Shown: piece by piece, positions 37,182 through 46,842 of the stretch
Layout of the letters: each line of letters starts with the position of its first letter
Numbering within the stretch: the first letter of the stretch is position 1
DNA from: Cellulosilyticum ruminicola JCM 14822
GTDB taxonomy: Bacteria > Bacillota > Clostridia > Lachnospirales > Cellulosilyticaceae
Reading direction: 5' to 3'
Length of the DNA: 64,000 nt
NCBI RefSeq assembly: GCF_001311925.1
Contig: NZ_BBCG01000018.1
Coordinates: 1 to 64,000 of the forward strand
The notes under the pieces: generated by a model
What the model was told of the DNA's origin: nothing
The model's database searches: none
What the model saw: only the letters and a program-made list of their open reading frames with translations
Translations under genes and position numbers: made by a program

Positions 37182-39323
37182 TTGGGCACTATTCAAATTT
37201 TAGATACACATACTATTAATAAAATTGCTGCAGGAGAGGTCGTTGAACGACCTTCTTCTGTTATTAAGGAACTTGTTGAAAATAGCATTGATGCGAAGGC
37301 AAGTTCTATTACTGTTGAAATTAAAAATGGGGGAATTGATTTTATTCGTGTCACAGATAATGGCTTAGGCATTTCAAAAGATCAAGTAGAGATTGCCTTC
37401 TTACGCCATGCCACAAGTAAGATCACTTCAGCTGAAGATTTACAACATGTTTTAAGTCTGGGTTTTAGAGGAGAAGCTCTTGCCAGTATTGCAGCCGTAT
37501 CTAATGTAGAACTTATGACGAAGGTTGCAGAGGATTTAACAGGAAAACGTATTGAAATTGCAGGGGGCAAGATTACATCTTCTGATGAAATTGCTTGTCC
37601 AAATGGGACTACATTTATTATGCGCCATTTATTCTTTAATGTGCCAGCACGTCGAGAGTTTTTAAGTAGTAGTGGGGCAGAAGGAGCAAGAATATCCGAT
37701 TATATGTATAAATTGGCTTTAGCCCATCCTGAAATTTCGTTTAAATATATTCAAAATGGCAAAACGGTTTTTACAACTTCAGGAGACCATGATTTACAAC
37801 ATGCTGTACTTAATATTTATGGTAAAGAGTATGCAAAAAATACATTAAAATGTTTTTATGAAACCTCAGGCATAGAATGCGTGGGGCTTTTAGGGAATCC
37901 TTCATTAAATCGTTCGAATCGTAACTATGAACATTTCTTTATAAATGGACGTTATATCAAAAGTACATTATTACAAAAAGCAGTAGAAGATGCTTATAAA
38001 CCAATTGTTATGGTGGGCAAATTTCCTTTTGTAGTGCTACATTTAAATATTTCCCCAGAAGAAGTAGATGTCAATGTGCATCCTACAAAATTGCAGGTAC
38101 GCTTTAAAGATTCGGATTTAATTTATAATACGGTTTATAAAGCCATTACAAAACAGTTGGAATCAGCTTATTTAGTACCACATGTAGCACCACATGAAAA
38201 AGCAGTAACACCTAAACCAGAGATTGAAACTTATACAGTAGATACTTTTTTTGCACCACGTAAAGAAGAAAATGCAGCAACGGCTCAAAGCTTATTAGCA
38301 GGAGAAATGCCTATTGTAAAAGAAGGACCTACTCATAATATTGAGCGTATCTTTGGAAAAAGTGAGTCAGAAGTTAAACCTTCTTTTGAAATCCATAGTG
38401 CTTCAGAAGATTTAGAAAAGGTAAGCTTATCGCAACCATTATCAATGTCATCTAGGGATAGGATAGAAGAAACATTTAATGGGGCCGGTGATTTAAATGG
38501 CAATACTGAAGCTTTGTCAAGTGATGAGACTAAGGGACAAGTAATTGCCAATGCAGAAGACCTTATCAAGAAAGAATTATCTAACAAGGTAGAAACAACA
38601 AATACAGTACAACCATTTCAAGAGAGAGAAAGTAATGGTGTAAATGAACAAACACAAATCGCCCACAGGCATATTCACGCTGTAGCGGCATCCTATATGG
38701 CACCGCCAGTGACACCTATAGCAAAAAGTGAAGGAGCTGCAATTGGGGTGAAGGATTATAAGATTATTGGTCAATTATTTAAAACTTATTGGCTCATTCA
38801 ATATCATGAAAAAGTGTTTATCATTGATCAACATGCAGCCCATGAAAAGGTCATGTATGAGCAGTTTATGAGGAAGTTTAGAAGTAATGAGGTAGCTACT
38901 CAATTACTATTAGTGCCAGAAACCTTTAATATTACAGTAGTAGAAAAGAATTTATTAGAGGAGAATAGTGAGTTATTTGAAAAACTAGGTTTTGTTTTCG
39001 AATTTTTGGGCGAAAATGCAATTGTCATTCGTGAAGTGCCATTCTTATTAAATGAACCGCTTTCGCTAGATGTGTTTAAGGAAATATTAGATACATTAAC
39101 TCATGAAAAGCCTAAAGATATTGCTGATGTGAAGGCAGAAGCGATTATTCGTATGTCTTGTCGTAGTGCGGTAAAAGCCAATGATAAACTTACAAGCTTA
39201 GAATGTGAAAAACTTATTGAATCTTTATTAGCCTTAGATAATCCATTTACTTGTCCACATGGACGTCCAACAATTGTGGCACTCACACAAACTGATATTG
39301 AAAAAATGTTTAAGCGCATTTAG
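37182..39323 (+). CDS. mutL: DNA mismatch repair protein MutL
   Basis: A 713-residue MutL. The GHKL ATPase core has IAAGEVVERPSSVIKELVENS, DNGLGI and GFRGEAL. The C-terminal domain carries DQHAAHEKVMYE, the metal-binding endonuclease motif of MutL from species lacking MutH, so it should nick DNA itself. A long unordered linker (about 340-520) joins the halves. The start is TTG at 37182 after AAGGGGG, since no ATG or GTG lies near the conserved N-terminus. It follows mutS by 16 bases. Confidence 0.96.
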   Translation: MGTIQILDTHTINKIAAGEVVERPSSVIKELVENSIDAKASSITVEIKNGGIDFIRVTDNGLGISKDQVEIAFLRHATSKITSAEDLQHVLSLGFRGEALASIAAVSNVELMTKVAEDLTGKRIEIAGGKITSSDEIACPNGTTFIMRHLFFNVPARREFLSSSGAEGARISDYMYKLALAHPEISFKYIQNGKTVFTTSGDHDLQHAVLNIYGKEYAKNTLKCFYETSGIECVGLLGNPSLNRSNRNYEHFFINGRYIKSTLLQKAVEDAYKPIVMVGKFPFVVLHLNISPEEVDVNVHPTKLQVRFKDSDLIYNTVYKAITKQLESAYLVPHVAPHEKAVTPKPEIETYTVDTFFAPRKEENAATAQSLLAGEMPIVKEGPTHNIERIFGKSESEVKPSFEIHSASEDLEKVSLSQPLSMSSRDRIEETFNGAGDLNGNTEALSSDETKGQVIANAEDLIKKELSNKVETTNTVQPFQERESNGVNEQTQIAHRHIHAVAASYMAPPVTPIAKSEGAAIGVKDYKIIGQLFKTYWLIQYHEKVFIIDQHAAHEKVMYEQFMRKFRSNEVATQLLLVPETFNITVVEKNLLEENSELFEKLGFVFEFLGENAIVIREVPFLLNEPLSLDVFKEILDTLTHEKPKDIADVKAEAIIRMSCRSAVKANDKLTSLECEKLIESLLALDNPFTCPHGRPTIVALTQTDIEKMFKRI

Positions 39324-39358
39324 TTTTATAAAATGTGCTTTATAAGAAAGGTGAACAT

Positions 39359-40303
39359 ATGAAAAAACCACTTATTTTAATTGCAGGGCCAACGGCTTCA
39401 GGAAAAACTAAGACAAGTGTACTTTTAGCAAAAGCGATTAATGGTGAAATTATTTCAGCAGATTCCATGCAGATTTATAAAGGCATGGATATTGGAACAG
39501 CTAAAATAAAACCAGAAGAAATGCAAGGTGTACCACATTATATGATTGATGAATGGGAACCTGATTTTCCTTGTAGTGTGGCAGCTTTTAAGGAACGTGT
39601 AAAAGGTTATATTGAAGCAATTTATGCAAAAGGCAAAACACCTATTTTAGTTGGGGGAACAGGATTTTATATCAATGCTATTTTATTTGATACACAGTTT
39701 GAAGAAACAGATCCTAACACGGTATATCGTGAAAGTTTAGCAGAGTTTGCTCGTCAGGAAGGGGCAGAAGCATTACATCAAAAACTTCAAGAAGTTGATC
39801 CTCAAGGGGCATTAGAGATTCATCCTAACAATGTCAAGCGTGTGATTCGTGCTTTAGAATACTATCATGAAACAGGCGAACCGATTTCAAGTCATAATGC
39901 CAAAGAACGTGAAAAACGAGTAGATAATGAGTCACCATATGATTACACATTTTTTGCCTTAACAATGGAGCGTAGTTTACTGTATAATCGCATTAATGAA
40001 CGTATTGATGAAATGATGGCAGAAGGGCTTTTAGAAGAAGCAAAACGTATCTATGAGGCAGGATATGATGCGGAATTACCAGCTTTAAAAGCTATTGGTT
40101 ATAAAGAATTCTTCCCATATTTTAGCGGCGAAATGAGTTTAGAAGCATGTGTAGAAAAACTTAAACAAAATACACGTAATTATGCAAAACGTCAATTAAC
40201 TTGGTTTAAACATCAAGCCAGTCCAATTATGTTAGAAGTGGATCAATTAGGGATTGATGCCAATCGTATAGTAGAGGAAATGCTAAGTTATTTAAAAAAA
40301 TAG
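39359..40303 (+). CDS. miaA: tRNA dimethylallyltransferase
   Basis: A 314-residue MiaA, which adds a dimethylallyl group to A37 of tRNAs reading codons that start with U; MiaB then modifies the product. The P-loop is GPTASGKTK, and ISADSMQIYKGMDIGTAK, GGTGFYINA and KQNTRNYAKRQLTWF are typical. The frame is open from 39335, but AAAGGTGA spaced correctly before ATG at 39359 and the conserved N-terminus support that start. Confidence 0.97.
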   Translation: MKKPLILIAGPTASGKTKTSVLLAKAINGEIISADSMQIYKGMDIGTAKIKPEEMQGVPHYMIDEWEPDFPCSVAAFKERVKGYIEAIYAKGKTPILVGGTGFYINAILFDTQFEETDPNTVYRESLAEFARQEGAEALHQKLQEVDPQGALEIHPNNVKRVIRALEYYHETGEPISSHNAKEREKRVDNESPYDYTFFALTMERSLLYNRINERIDEMMAEGLLEEAKRIYEAGYDAELPALKAIGYKEFFPYFSGEMSLEACVEKLKQNTRNYAKRQLTWFKHQASPIMLEVDQLGIDANRIVEEMLSYLKK

Positions 40304-40344
40304 AAAATGCGTACTAAGACTGTATACTTTATTTATAATTGGGA

Positions 40345-40454
40345 TATAATGACAATGTAATGTTACAAAAATTTAGTAATTCAGTAGACAAGCGCAAAAA
40401 TATAATATACAATAAAAACAACTAACAACATGCCTAGGAGGGGACGTTAAGATT
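40345..40454 (+). promoter_or_regulatory. Possible hfq promoter and leader
   Basis: TATAAT at 40345-40350 could be a -10 for hfq; the -35 region is weak (GTATAC 17 bases upstream). The leader ends in AGGAGGGGA before ATG 40455. Confidence 0.35.
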
Positions 40455-40682
40455 ATGAGTAAAACAATTAACTTACAAGATGTTCTTTTAAACCAACTTA
40501 GAAAAGAAAAAATTACAACAACATTATTTTTAACAAACGGTTTCCAATTAAAAGGAACTATCAAAGGTTTTGACAACTTTGTAGTAATCCTTGAAAGTGA
40601 AGGCAAACAGCAAATGATTTACAAGCATGCAATCTCAACACTTGTACCAGCTAAATCTGTTAACTTAAATGCGGCAGAATAG
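40455..40682 (+). CDS. hfq: RNA chaperone Hfq
   Basis: A 75-residue Sm-like hexameric RNA-binding protein. The Sm1 region ([21 protein letters not shown]) and the Sm2 motif YKHAIST with the conserved YKHA are present, and [11 protein letters not shown] is the usual N-terminal helix. The C-terminal tail is short, as in Firmicutes. It follows miaA, a conserved pairing across bacteria. Confidence 0.97.
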   Translation: MSKTINLQDVLLNQLRKEKITTTLFLTNGFQLKGTIKGFDNFVVILESEGKQQMIYKHAISTLVPAKSVNLNAAE

Positions 40683-40808
40683 GAATGTATTGATAGTTAA
40701 TGGATATGAGTTTATAACGGCAAAATTATTTGATTAAAAAATATGTTTTAAGTAGATAATGGCAATAAATGATCTTTTGGCTAAAATAGCTGAATAATTT
40801 GTTGTCAT

Positions 40809-40849
40809 TTTTATTTTCTAGGAAAGTTCTACTTGTATAGAAAATAAAA
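40809..40849. repeat. 12-bp perfect inverted repeat downstream of hfq
   Basis: TTTTATTTTCTA (40809-40820) and TAGAAAATAAAA (40838-40849) are perfect complements. It may form a weak terminator-like hairpin after hfq. Confidence 0.4.
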
Positions 40850-40920
40850 GATAATGCCTACATATATTAAGGCATCATCACTATAAACTTTAATGTGTAA
40901 AATTGATATAAGTTAATCAT

Positions 40921-41277
40921 AATCGTAAACTTAGTCCTAATCTTTTCCAGTAATAATGAGTTGTTCTAAATAATATTCGATTTTAGCGTAAGTTGTTTGT
41001 CGTAAACGTTTTTCATGTAAAGATAGCTTTCCTTATTCTATAGATAACATTAGAAAGCCTTTTATAAGTATGTAGCGTTATCCTTTTGAGTGTGTAAAAC
41101 TGATATAAATTGCGACCACCCATACCAGTATAATCATCTGCAACTTGATTTGGTAATGAAATAGTTGTTGCATCTATATGCATGGGAAACCTCCTAATCT
41201 GAGTAGTATTAGATTATAGAGATTTCCCATTTTTATTGAATTTATTATTGGAAAATTTTATTTATAAGTTAACGCTT
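40921..41277 (-). mobile_element. MITE-like remnant of an insertion sequence (copy 2)
   Basis: About 357 bp bounded by similar inverted ends: AATCGTAAACTTA at 40921-40933 and, on the other strand, AAGCGTTAACTTA at 41276-41264 (11 of 13 match). Inside, on the minus strand, lie an N-terminal frame with its own TAGGAGG site (ATG 41183, 56 residues, stop at 41013) and, in another frame, the C-terminal pattern LHEKRLRQTTYAKIEYYLEQLI ending at 40937. The same C-terminal pattern and the same end sequence occur at 24302-24452. The transposase has lost most of its middle. Confidence 0.55.
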
Positions 41278-41280
41278 ATG

Positions 41281-42085
41281 AATGTAGTGTTTAAAGAAAA
41301 TATTGGTTCAGATTCAGCTAAATTTATTTTTACCTTTGCTTTAAAAAGTTTTAATAAAGTATCTTTACAATAGGATGTTAAATTTTTTAAAATATGAAAA
41401 CGGTCACTCATCTGAATAGCCTGTGGATGAGCTAAAGTGATTGCTTTTTTATAGGTTATTGCTCCATCTCTTGAAACAACCTTAATATTAGGGTAAGAGC
41501 TTAACTATTCTACAACATCTAACAACTCCCTAGATTCAATCAAGTCAACAACCTTATTGTGTATGAATATCTATCATGATTGTGCTATATTTTGGGCGTT
41601 TTTTATAGCAAAATTATTAATGAAGATATGTGTAATAAGTTCTTTATTAATGTTGAGGAATATTTTTTTTAGAGGTTACAAATTGTACTTTTACCAACTT
41701 TAACTGTATGTTTACTAAGATGCTTAGCTGCTGTAACTGAACTACAATGAAGGGAAAGACGTATAATCTCTTCCTCTAATCGTTTGGTTTTCTTTGATTT
41801 ATTATTAAGGAAAGTAAATCGTTCTGAAAAAGTCCTTTGAGTACAATTTTCATTAAGACAAAATATTTTCCTATTTTGAATAATTATTTCTACTTTTTTA
41901 CCTTGAATAGGTAAATCTTGAAAAATTCGCTGATAACTACTATGTTTTTTAGAAAATGGTGTATCACAAAAAGGACATGGAACAGCACTTAATGTAGATT
42001 CAATAAATATATATAATGTATCTTCATGTATTTCATGATATAAATAGTTTAGATTCAAGTCTAATAATTTGATAATTTCATCCAT
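41281..42085 (-). pseudogene. ISL3-family transposase remnant
   Basis: The minus-strand frame from ATG 42085 to 41669 gives 138 residues with the zinc finger pairs CPFC and CLNENC and the following helix-turn-helix of ISL3 transposases. Further stretches of the same protein continue in shifted frames down to about 41281: CIDDF-like and IKKRPKYSTIMIDIHT, VVSRDGAITYKKAI, and AIQMSDRFHILKNL, which match the DDE core. At least two frame breaks and a missing C-terminus make it a dead copy. Confidence 0.75.
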
Positions 42086-42185
42086 AAATAAATCTCATTG
42101 CTCAGTATAATTAATGCTTTATTATAAAAAGGTTAAAATCAACTAACTATGGAAAGAACCTGTTTTATTTTACCACATTAACATT

Positions 42186-43108
42186 TTCCAAATAGCCAAC
42201 TCATAAGGTCGTTAAGATAAGGGGATGAGCATTTCTTTTTCTTCAATGATGAAAGTTTCATAACGATTTCCTTTTTTTTCTGAAAAGGTCTATGATTAAA
42301 ATCATAAAGTTTTTCCTTTATACACGTATTGAGTTTTTGAATTAAGAAGAATTTTTGATGTCTAAGAGCTGCTATGATTCAAGTGGATAATCACCTACAG
42401 TACCTTCAGCACTTGCTTTATCTTTAGGACGTCTAACCCTTGCTGGTATAACAGCTGTATTATAATGCTCAGCCATTTCATGATACGTTTTGTTAATCGT
42501 AGGATTATACCAAGATAATTTTTCAACACCTGTTTTTAAGTTATCTGGCATAAGTATTCTTGATTTTGTGATAAAAAGGCTTCCACATAAGCGTACTGAC
42601 TACTAGATAATGTAGCTACAAAAATATAGGCAGGTATGTCTACATCTGTAACAGAATCTGTAATAGGTGTTGTCTGGCTTGTCCAATCCACTTCCAACCT
42701 TTCACCAGGTTTTCTGTGAATATGCATTGTTGCTTTAGTCTTATTAGCAAACTCTCTATAATACTTACAAAACTGTGTATACATGAGTGAGATTTCATGA
42801 TTTAGCCTGCAAGCTACACAATACTCTTGACATAAAAGGTTCAATGTAACTCTATTTTTAGCCATTTTTTTATGAATGTACTCATAATCAGGCGTTTTGC
42901 GTAAAGATTGAATAGGTTGTTTGGGAAACAAACATTTAGTTAACATTTCATCTGTCATAGTTGGTGATAGTGGCCATGAAATACCGTTTTCGGCAACACA
43001 TTTAAGTGTTTTGACAACAGTATATCTAGAACACTCGCAACTAATAGCAATACTTCTACTACTAATACCTTGATTGTTTAGCCTAAGAATTTCACGATAT
43101 TTTGGCAT
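42186..43108 (-). pseudogene. istA: IS21-family IstA transposase remnant
   Basis: The intact part (ATG 43108 to 42536, 190 residues) holds the N-terminal helix-turn-helix and the catalytic GERLEVDWTSQT segment of IstA. After an internal deletion, shifted frames down to about 42186 give YNPTINKTYHEMAEHY, VIPARVRRPKDKASAE and RPFQKKKGNRYE, matching the C-terminal half. The helper ATPase gene istB is absent. It is a dead IS21 copy adjoining the ISL3 remnant. Confidence 0.78.
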
Positions 43109-43230
43109 AGGATATAGCTCCTTATAAATAACTAATTTACACTCAAAAGAAGTGTATAGTTAATATATAAAGATTTGTTGAAAAATTATGAAACAAGGGT
43201 ATATGTAGCTATTTATATAGGCAGAAGGAT

Positions 43231-43260
43231 TTGAAAAGAAAGATTGAACCGTGTTATAAT
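43231..43260 (+). promoter_or_regulatory. Sigma-A-type promoter
   Basis: TTGAAA (43231-43236) and TATAAT (43255-43260) with an 18-base spacer, 54 bases before the start of the methionine gamma-lyase-family gene. Confidence 0.6.
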
Positions 43261-43314
43261 AAAAAGAATAATGTAATAACGCAGATAGTGTTGTAGAAGA
43301 TAAGGAGAATAAAT

Positions 43315-44592
43315 ATGAGTACTTTACAAGAGTTATTAGGCATTGATGCACAGACAGAAGCAGTTTGCCTTGAGACAGAAAAAACTTTAACAGAGGTTTT
43401 TGCGAAAATAGATGAAAATATGCATTTAAATGGGGCAAAAGTGCTTCATGCCATGCAAAAAAATAAATTAAGTGATGTCCACTTTGCAGCAACAACAGGA
43501 TATGGTTACAATGATATTGGTCGTGATGTCATTGAACAAATTTATGCAGATGTCTTCAAAACAGAATCAGGCCTCGTAAGACCACAACTTATGTCAGGAA
43601 CACATGCATTAACAGTAGCACTTTTCGGGAACTTAAGACCTGGGGATGAACTGCTATCAGTAGTAGGTAAACCATATGATACATTAGAAGGTGTAATTGG
43701 GATTCGTCCAACTAACGGAAGTCTTGCAGAATATGGTGTCACATATCGTCAAGTGGATTTAAAAGAAGACTATAGCTTTGATTTTGATGGCATTTGTGAA
43801 GCCATTAATGAACGCACAAAATTAGTAACAATTCAACGTTCAAAAGGTTATAGCTACCGTCCAACACTTTCAGTAGATCAAATCGGGGAGTTAATCAGCT
43901 TCGTAAAAAGTATAAAACCAGATATCATCTGTATGGTCGATAACTGCTATGGTGAATTTGTAGATATAAAAGAGCCAACAGAAGTAGGGGCTGACCTTTG
44001 CGTTGGATCACTGATTAAAAATCCAGGGGGCGGACTTGCACCAACTGGTGGTTATATCGTAGGAAAAGAAGAATTCGTAGAAAATGCGGCAATGCGTTTA
44101 ACTGCACCTGGACTTGGAAAAGAAGTAGGGGCAACATTAGGACTTAATCAACCAGTGCTTCAAGGACTTTTCTTAGCACCTGAAATCGTAGCCAATGCTT
44201 TAAAAGGTGCGATTTTAGCTGCTGCATTATTTGAAAAATTAGGCTTCGACGTGATGCCAACAGCTTTTGAAAAACGTCATGATATTATTCAAGCGATTAA
44301 TATGAAAACACCTGAGAATGTCATTAGCTTCTGTCAAGGGATTCAAAAAGGTGCACCAGTAGATAGCTTTGTAACACCAGAACCATGGGATATGCCTGGA
44401 TATGATGCGCCAGTTATTATGGCAGCAGGTGCCTTCATTCAAGGGGCTTCTATTGAAATGAGTGCAGATGCACCAATTAAACCACCATATACAGCTTTCT
44501 TCCAAGGTGGTCTTACATTCTATCATGCAAGATTAGGGGTAATGAAAGCACTTCAAACAATGAAAGACAATGGATATATTAAACTCACATAG
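43315..44592 (+). CDS. Methionine gamma-lyase family protein (aluminum resistance family)
   Basis: A 425-residue PLP-dependent enzyme of the Alum_res/methionine gamma-lyase-like family, common in Firmicutes beside miaA-hfq. Visible are SGTHALTVALFGNLRPGDE, VDNCYGEF with the PLP-binding Asp, and SLIKNPGGG with the predicted Schiff-base lysine Lys235. A C-S lyase activity on methionine or cysteine is often assumed, but this is not well shown. In this genome three insertion-sequence remnants now separate it from hfq. It has its own promoter and terminator. Confidence 0.9.
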   Translation: MSTLQELLGIDAQTEAVCLETEKTLTEVFAKIDENMHLNGAKVLHAMQKNKLSDVHFAATTGYGYNDIGRDVIEQIYADVFKTESGLVRPQLMSGTHALTVALFGNLRPGDELLSVVGKPYDTLEGVIGIRPTNGSLAEYGVTYRQVDLKEDYSFDFDGICEAINERTKLVTIQRSKGYSYRPTLSVDQIGELISFVKSIKPDIICMVDNCYGEFVDIKEPTEVGADLCVGSLIKNPGGGLAPTGGYIVGKEEFVENAAMRLTAPGLGKEVGATLGLNQPVLQGLFLAPEIVANALKGAILAAALFEKLGFDVMPTAFEKRHDIIQAINMKTPENVISFCQGIQKGAPVDSFVTPEPWDMPGYDAPVIMAAGAFIQGASIEMSADAPIKPPYTAFFQGGLTFYHARLGVMKALQTMKDNGYIKLT

Positions 44593-44600
44593 TTTAAAAA

Positions 44601-44638
44601 ATGCTCTTGCAAAGTAAATTTTGCAGGAGCATTTTTTG
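44601..44638. terminator. Bidirectional terminator
   Basis: ATGCTCTTGCAAA (44601-44613) pairs with TTTGCAGGAGCAT (44620-44632) with one mismatch; T-rich runs lie on both sides. It separates the convergent lyase-family and nadE genes. Confidence 0.85.
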
Positions 44639-44673
44639 CATATGAATCATTTCATAATTCATATATTATTTAA

Positions 44674-46614
44674 TTAAGCCTCAAGTTTTTCAATTTCATC
44701 AAGCCATATACGACTACAAGTATCTGATGGCATACGCCAATCGCCACGAGGTGAAACACAGATAGATCCTACCTTTGGACCATCTGGTAAACAGGAACGT
44801 TTGAATTGTTGATTGAAGAAACGGCGATAGAATGTTTTAAGCCATTTAAGAATTGTGGCATTGTCATAAACATCTTTAAATGCAACTTGTGCTAAGAAGT
44901 ATATTTTAGTAGGTCTATAACCGAAACGAATCATATGATAAAGATAGAAATCATGGAGTTCATATGGTCCGACTAAGTCTTCTGTTTTCTGTGCAATTTT
45001 GCCTTCACTGTCTGGTGGAAGAAGTTCTGGACTTACTGGTGTTTCTAAAACATCAATTAAAATTTCTTGTACAAGTGGTTCGCTTTCGAAGTGAGCCACA
45101 TAATCAATGAGGTAACGTACTAATGTTTTTGGAATAGAAGCGTTGACTGCATACATTGACATATGGTCTCCATTATAAGTTGCCCATCCTAAAGCAAGTT
45201 CAGAAAGGTCACCTGTACCGATTACTAAACCATTTGTTTGGTTTGAGAGATCCATTAAGATTTGTGTACGTTCTCTAGCTTGAGCATTTTCATAAGTGAC
45301 ATCATGTGTTGTAAGATCATGTCCAATGTCTTTGAGGTGTTGTTTGGCAGATTCTACAATAGAAATTTCACGTACAGTGACACCAAGTAATTTCATAAGG
45401 TTGATGGCATTATTATAAGTACGGTCTGTTGTACCGAAACCAGGCATTGTAACACCCACAATACTTGTAAGCGGTTTGCCGAGAATTTTAGCAGCTTTTA
45501 CACAAACTAAAAGGGCAAGAGTAGAGTCCAGTCCGCCTGAAATACCTAAAACAAAAGTTTGAGCCTTGGTATGGGCCATACGATGTGCAAGACCATGTGC
45601 TTGAATATCAAAAATATGCTTGCAGCGTTCTTTACGCATGGCTTCATCATTAGGTACAAATGGTTTAGGATCCACAAAGCGGTTAAATTCAAAATCAGAT
45701 GTTTGAAGTTCAAATTCAATTGTTTTATAATTTAAAGCATTTAAAATAGCATCTGAGTGTGTATGATTTTGTTTAATACGTTCTTTTTGAAGACGTTCTA
45801 AATCAATAATGCCGTATAAAAGATCATTTTCTCTAGGGAAAAGCTCGGATTCGCTAATGCAGTAACCATTTTCATAAATGAGTTTATGCCCGCTAAATAC
45901 AACATCGGTTGTCGATTCATCTACGCTTGAAGAAGTATAAATATAAGCTGACATTGTTTTAGCAGATTGTTGAGCAAGTAACTCATGGCGATATTGATTT
46001 TTACCAACGATTTCATTACTAGCAGATGGATTCACAATAAGTGTTGTACCATTTAAAGCATGAAGTGTACTTGGTGGTAACATTGTCCATAAGTCTTCAC
46101 AGATTTCAATGCCTAATTTAAAGTAAGGAATATTAGTTGCTTTAAATAAAAGTTGGCTAGAAATTGGGACCTGTTTTTGACCTGCATAATTTGTATATTG
46201 TAACTGCATATCGAGTCCAGAGTTGAACCAACGTTTTTCATAGAATTCGCTATAGTTAGGAAGATATGATTTAGGAACCATACCTAAAATTTTACCTTTA
46301 TGGATGACCATAGCAACATTATATAAATGATTATAGTGTGTAATTGGTGCACCTATAATAATAAGTTGTTCATTTATTTTTGTAGCTTCTAGAAGTTGAA
46401 CAACTGCGTTTTCACATTCTTCTAAAAGTGTTGTTTGTAAAAATAAATCTGAGCAAGTGTAGCCAGTCATACAAAGTTCTGGGAATAAAACAACACTTGC
46501 ACCTTCTGAAGTGCTTTGTGCAATACAGTTTAAAATTTGTTCGACGTTATAGTGACAGTCTGTAACTTGAAGTGAAGGTGTTGCAGCACAGACCTTTAAA
46601 AAATGGTAATCCAT
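44674..46614 (-). CDS. nadE: Glutamine-dependent NAD+ synthetase
   Basis: A 646-residue two-domain NAD synthetase that amidates nicotinate adenine dinucleotide. The N-terminal nitrilase-like glutaminase has the Glu-Lys-Cys triad in LFPELCMTGY, VPKSYLPNY and GIEICEDLW. The C-terminal synthetase has the ATP-binding SGGLDSTLALL loop, GTGDLSELALGW and a C-terminal TCSRIWLDEI. Length is normal for the fused form. It is transcribed alone on the minus strand, divergent from the AEC gene. Confidence 0.96.
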   Translation of the reverse strand: MDYHFLKVCAATPSLQVTDCHYNVEQILNCIAQSTSEGASVVLFPELCMTGYTCSDLFLQTTLLEECENAVVQLLEATKINEQLIIIGAPITHYNHLYNVAMVIHKGKILGMVPKSYLPNYSEFYEKRWFNSGLDMQLQYTNYAGQKQVPISSQLLFKATNIPYFKLGIEICEDLWTMLPPSTLHALNGTTLIVNPSASNEIVGKNQYRHELLAQQSAKTMSAYIYTSSSVDESTTDVVFSGHKLIYENGYCISESELFPRENDLLYGIIDLERLQKERIKQNHTHSDAILNALNYKTIEFELQTSDFEFNRFVDPKPFVPNDEAMRKERCKHIFDIQAHGLAHRMAHTKAQTFVLGISGGLDSTLALLVCVKAAKILGKPLTSIVGVTMPGFGTTDRTYNNAINLMKLLGVTVREISIVESAKQHLKDIGHDLTTHDVTYENAQARERTQILMDLSNQTNGLVIGTGDLSELALGWATYNGDHMSMYAVNASIPKTLVRYLIDYVAHFESEPLVQEILIDVLETPVSPELLPPDSEGKIAQKTEDLVGPYELHDFYLYHMIRFGYRPTKIYFLAQVAFKDVYDNATILKWLKTFYRRFFNQQFKRSCLPDGPKVGSICVSPRGDWRMPSDTCSRIWLDEIEKLEA

Positions 46615-46842
46615 TTATCAAGCTCCTTATCTTTCACACACTAAGGTGTTTGGTGTAAATTCATAGTATAAACTATATGAATATTATACTATAAGATTAT
46701 ACGAGAGTATAGTAATGCAACCGTAAAGGTCGATTTGTTGCATTTTCTATTATATAATTTACCTTGATTTTTAAAAATAATACCTTTTTATAGTAGACTA
46801 TGGTTTTATATTTAATAAGAACATAAATAAGGAGTAGACCAG

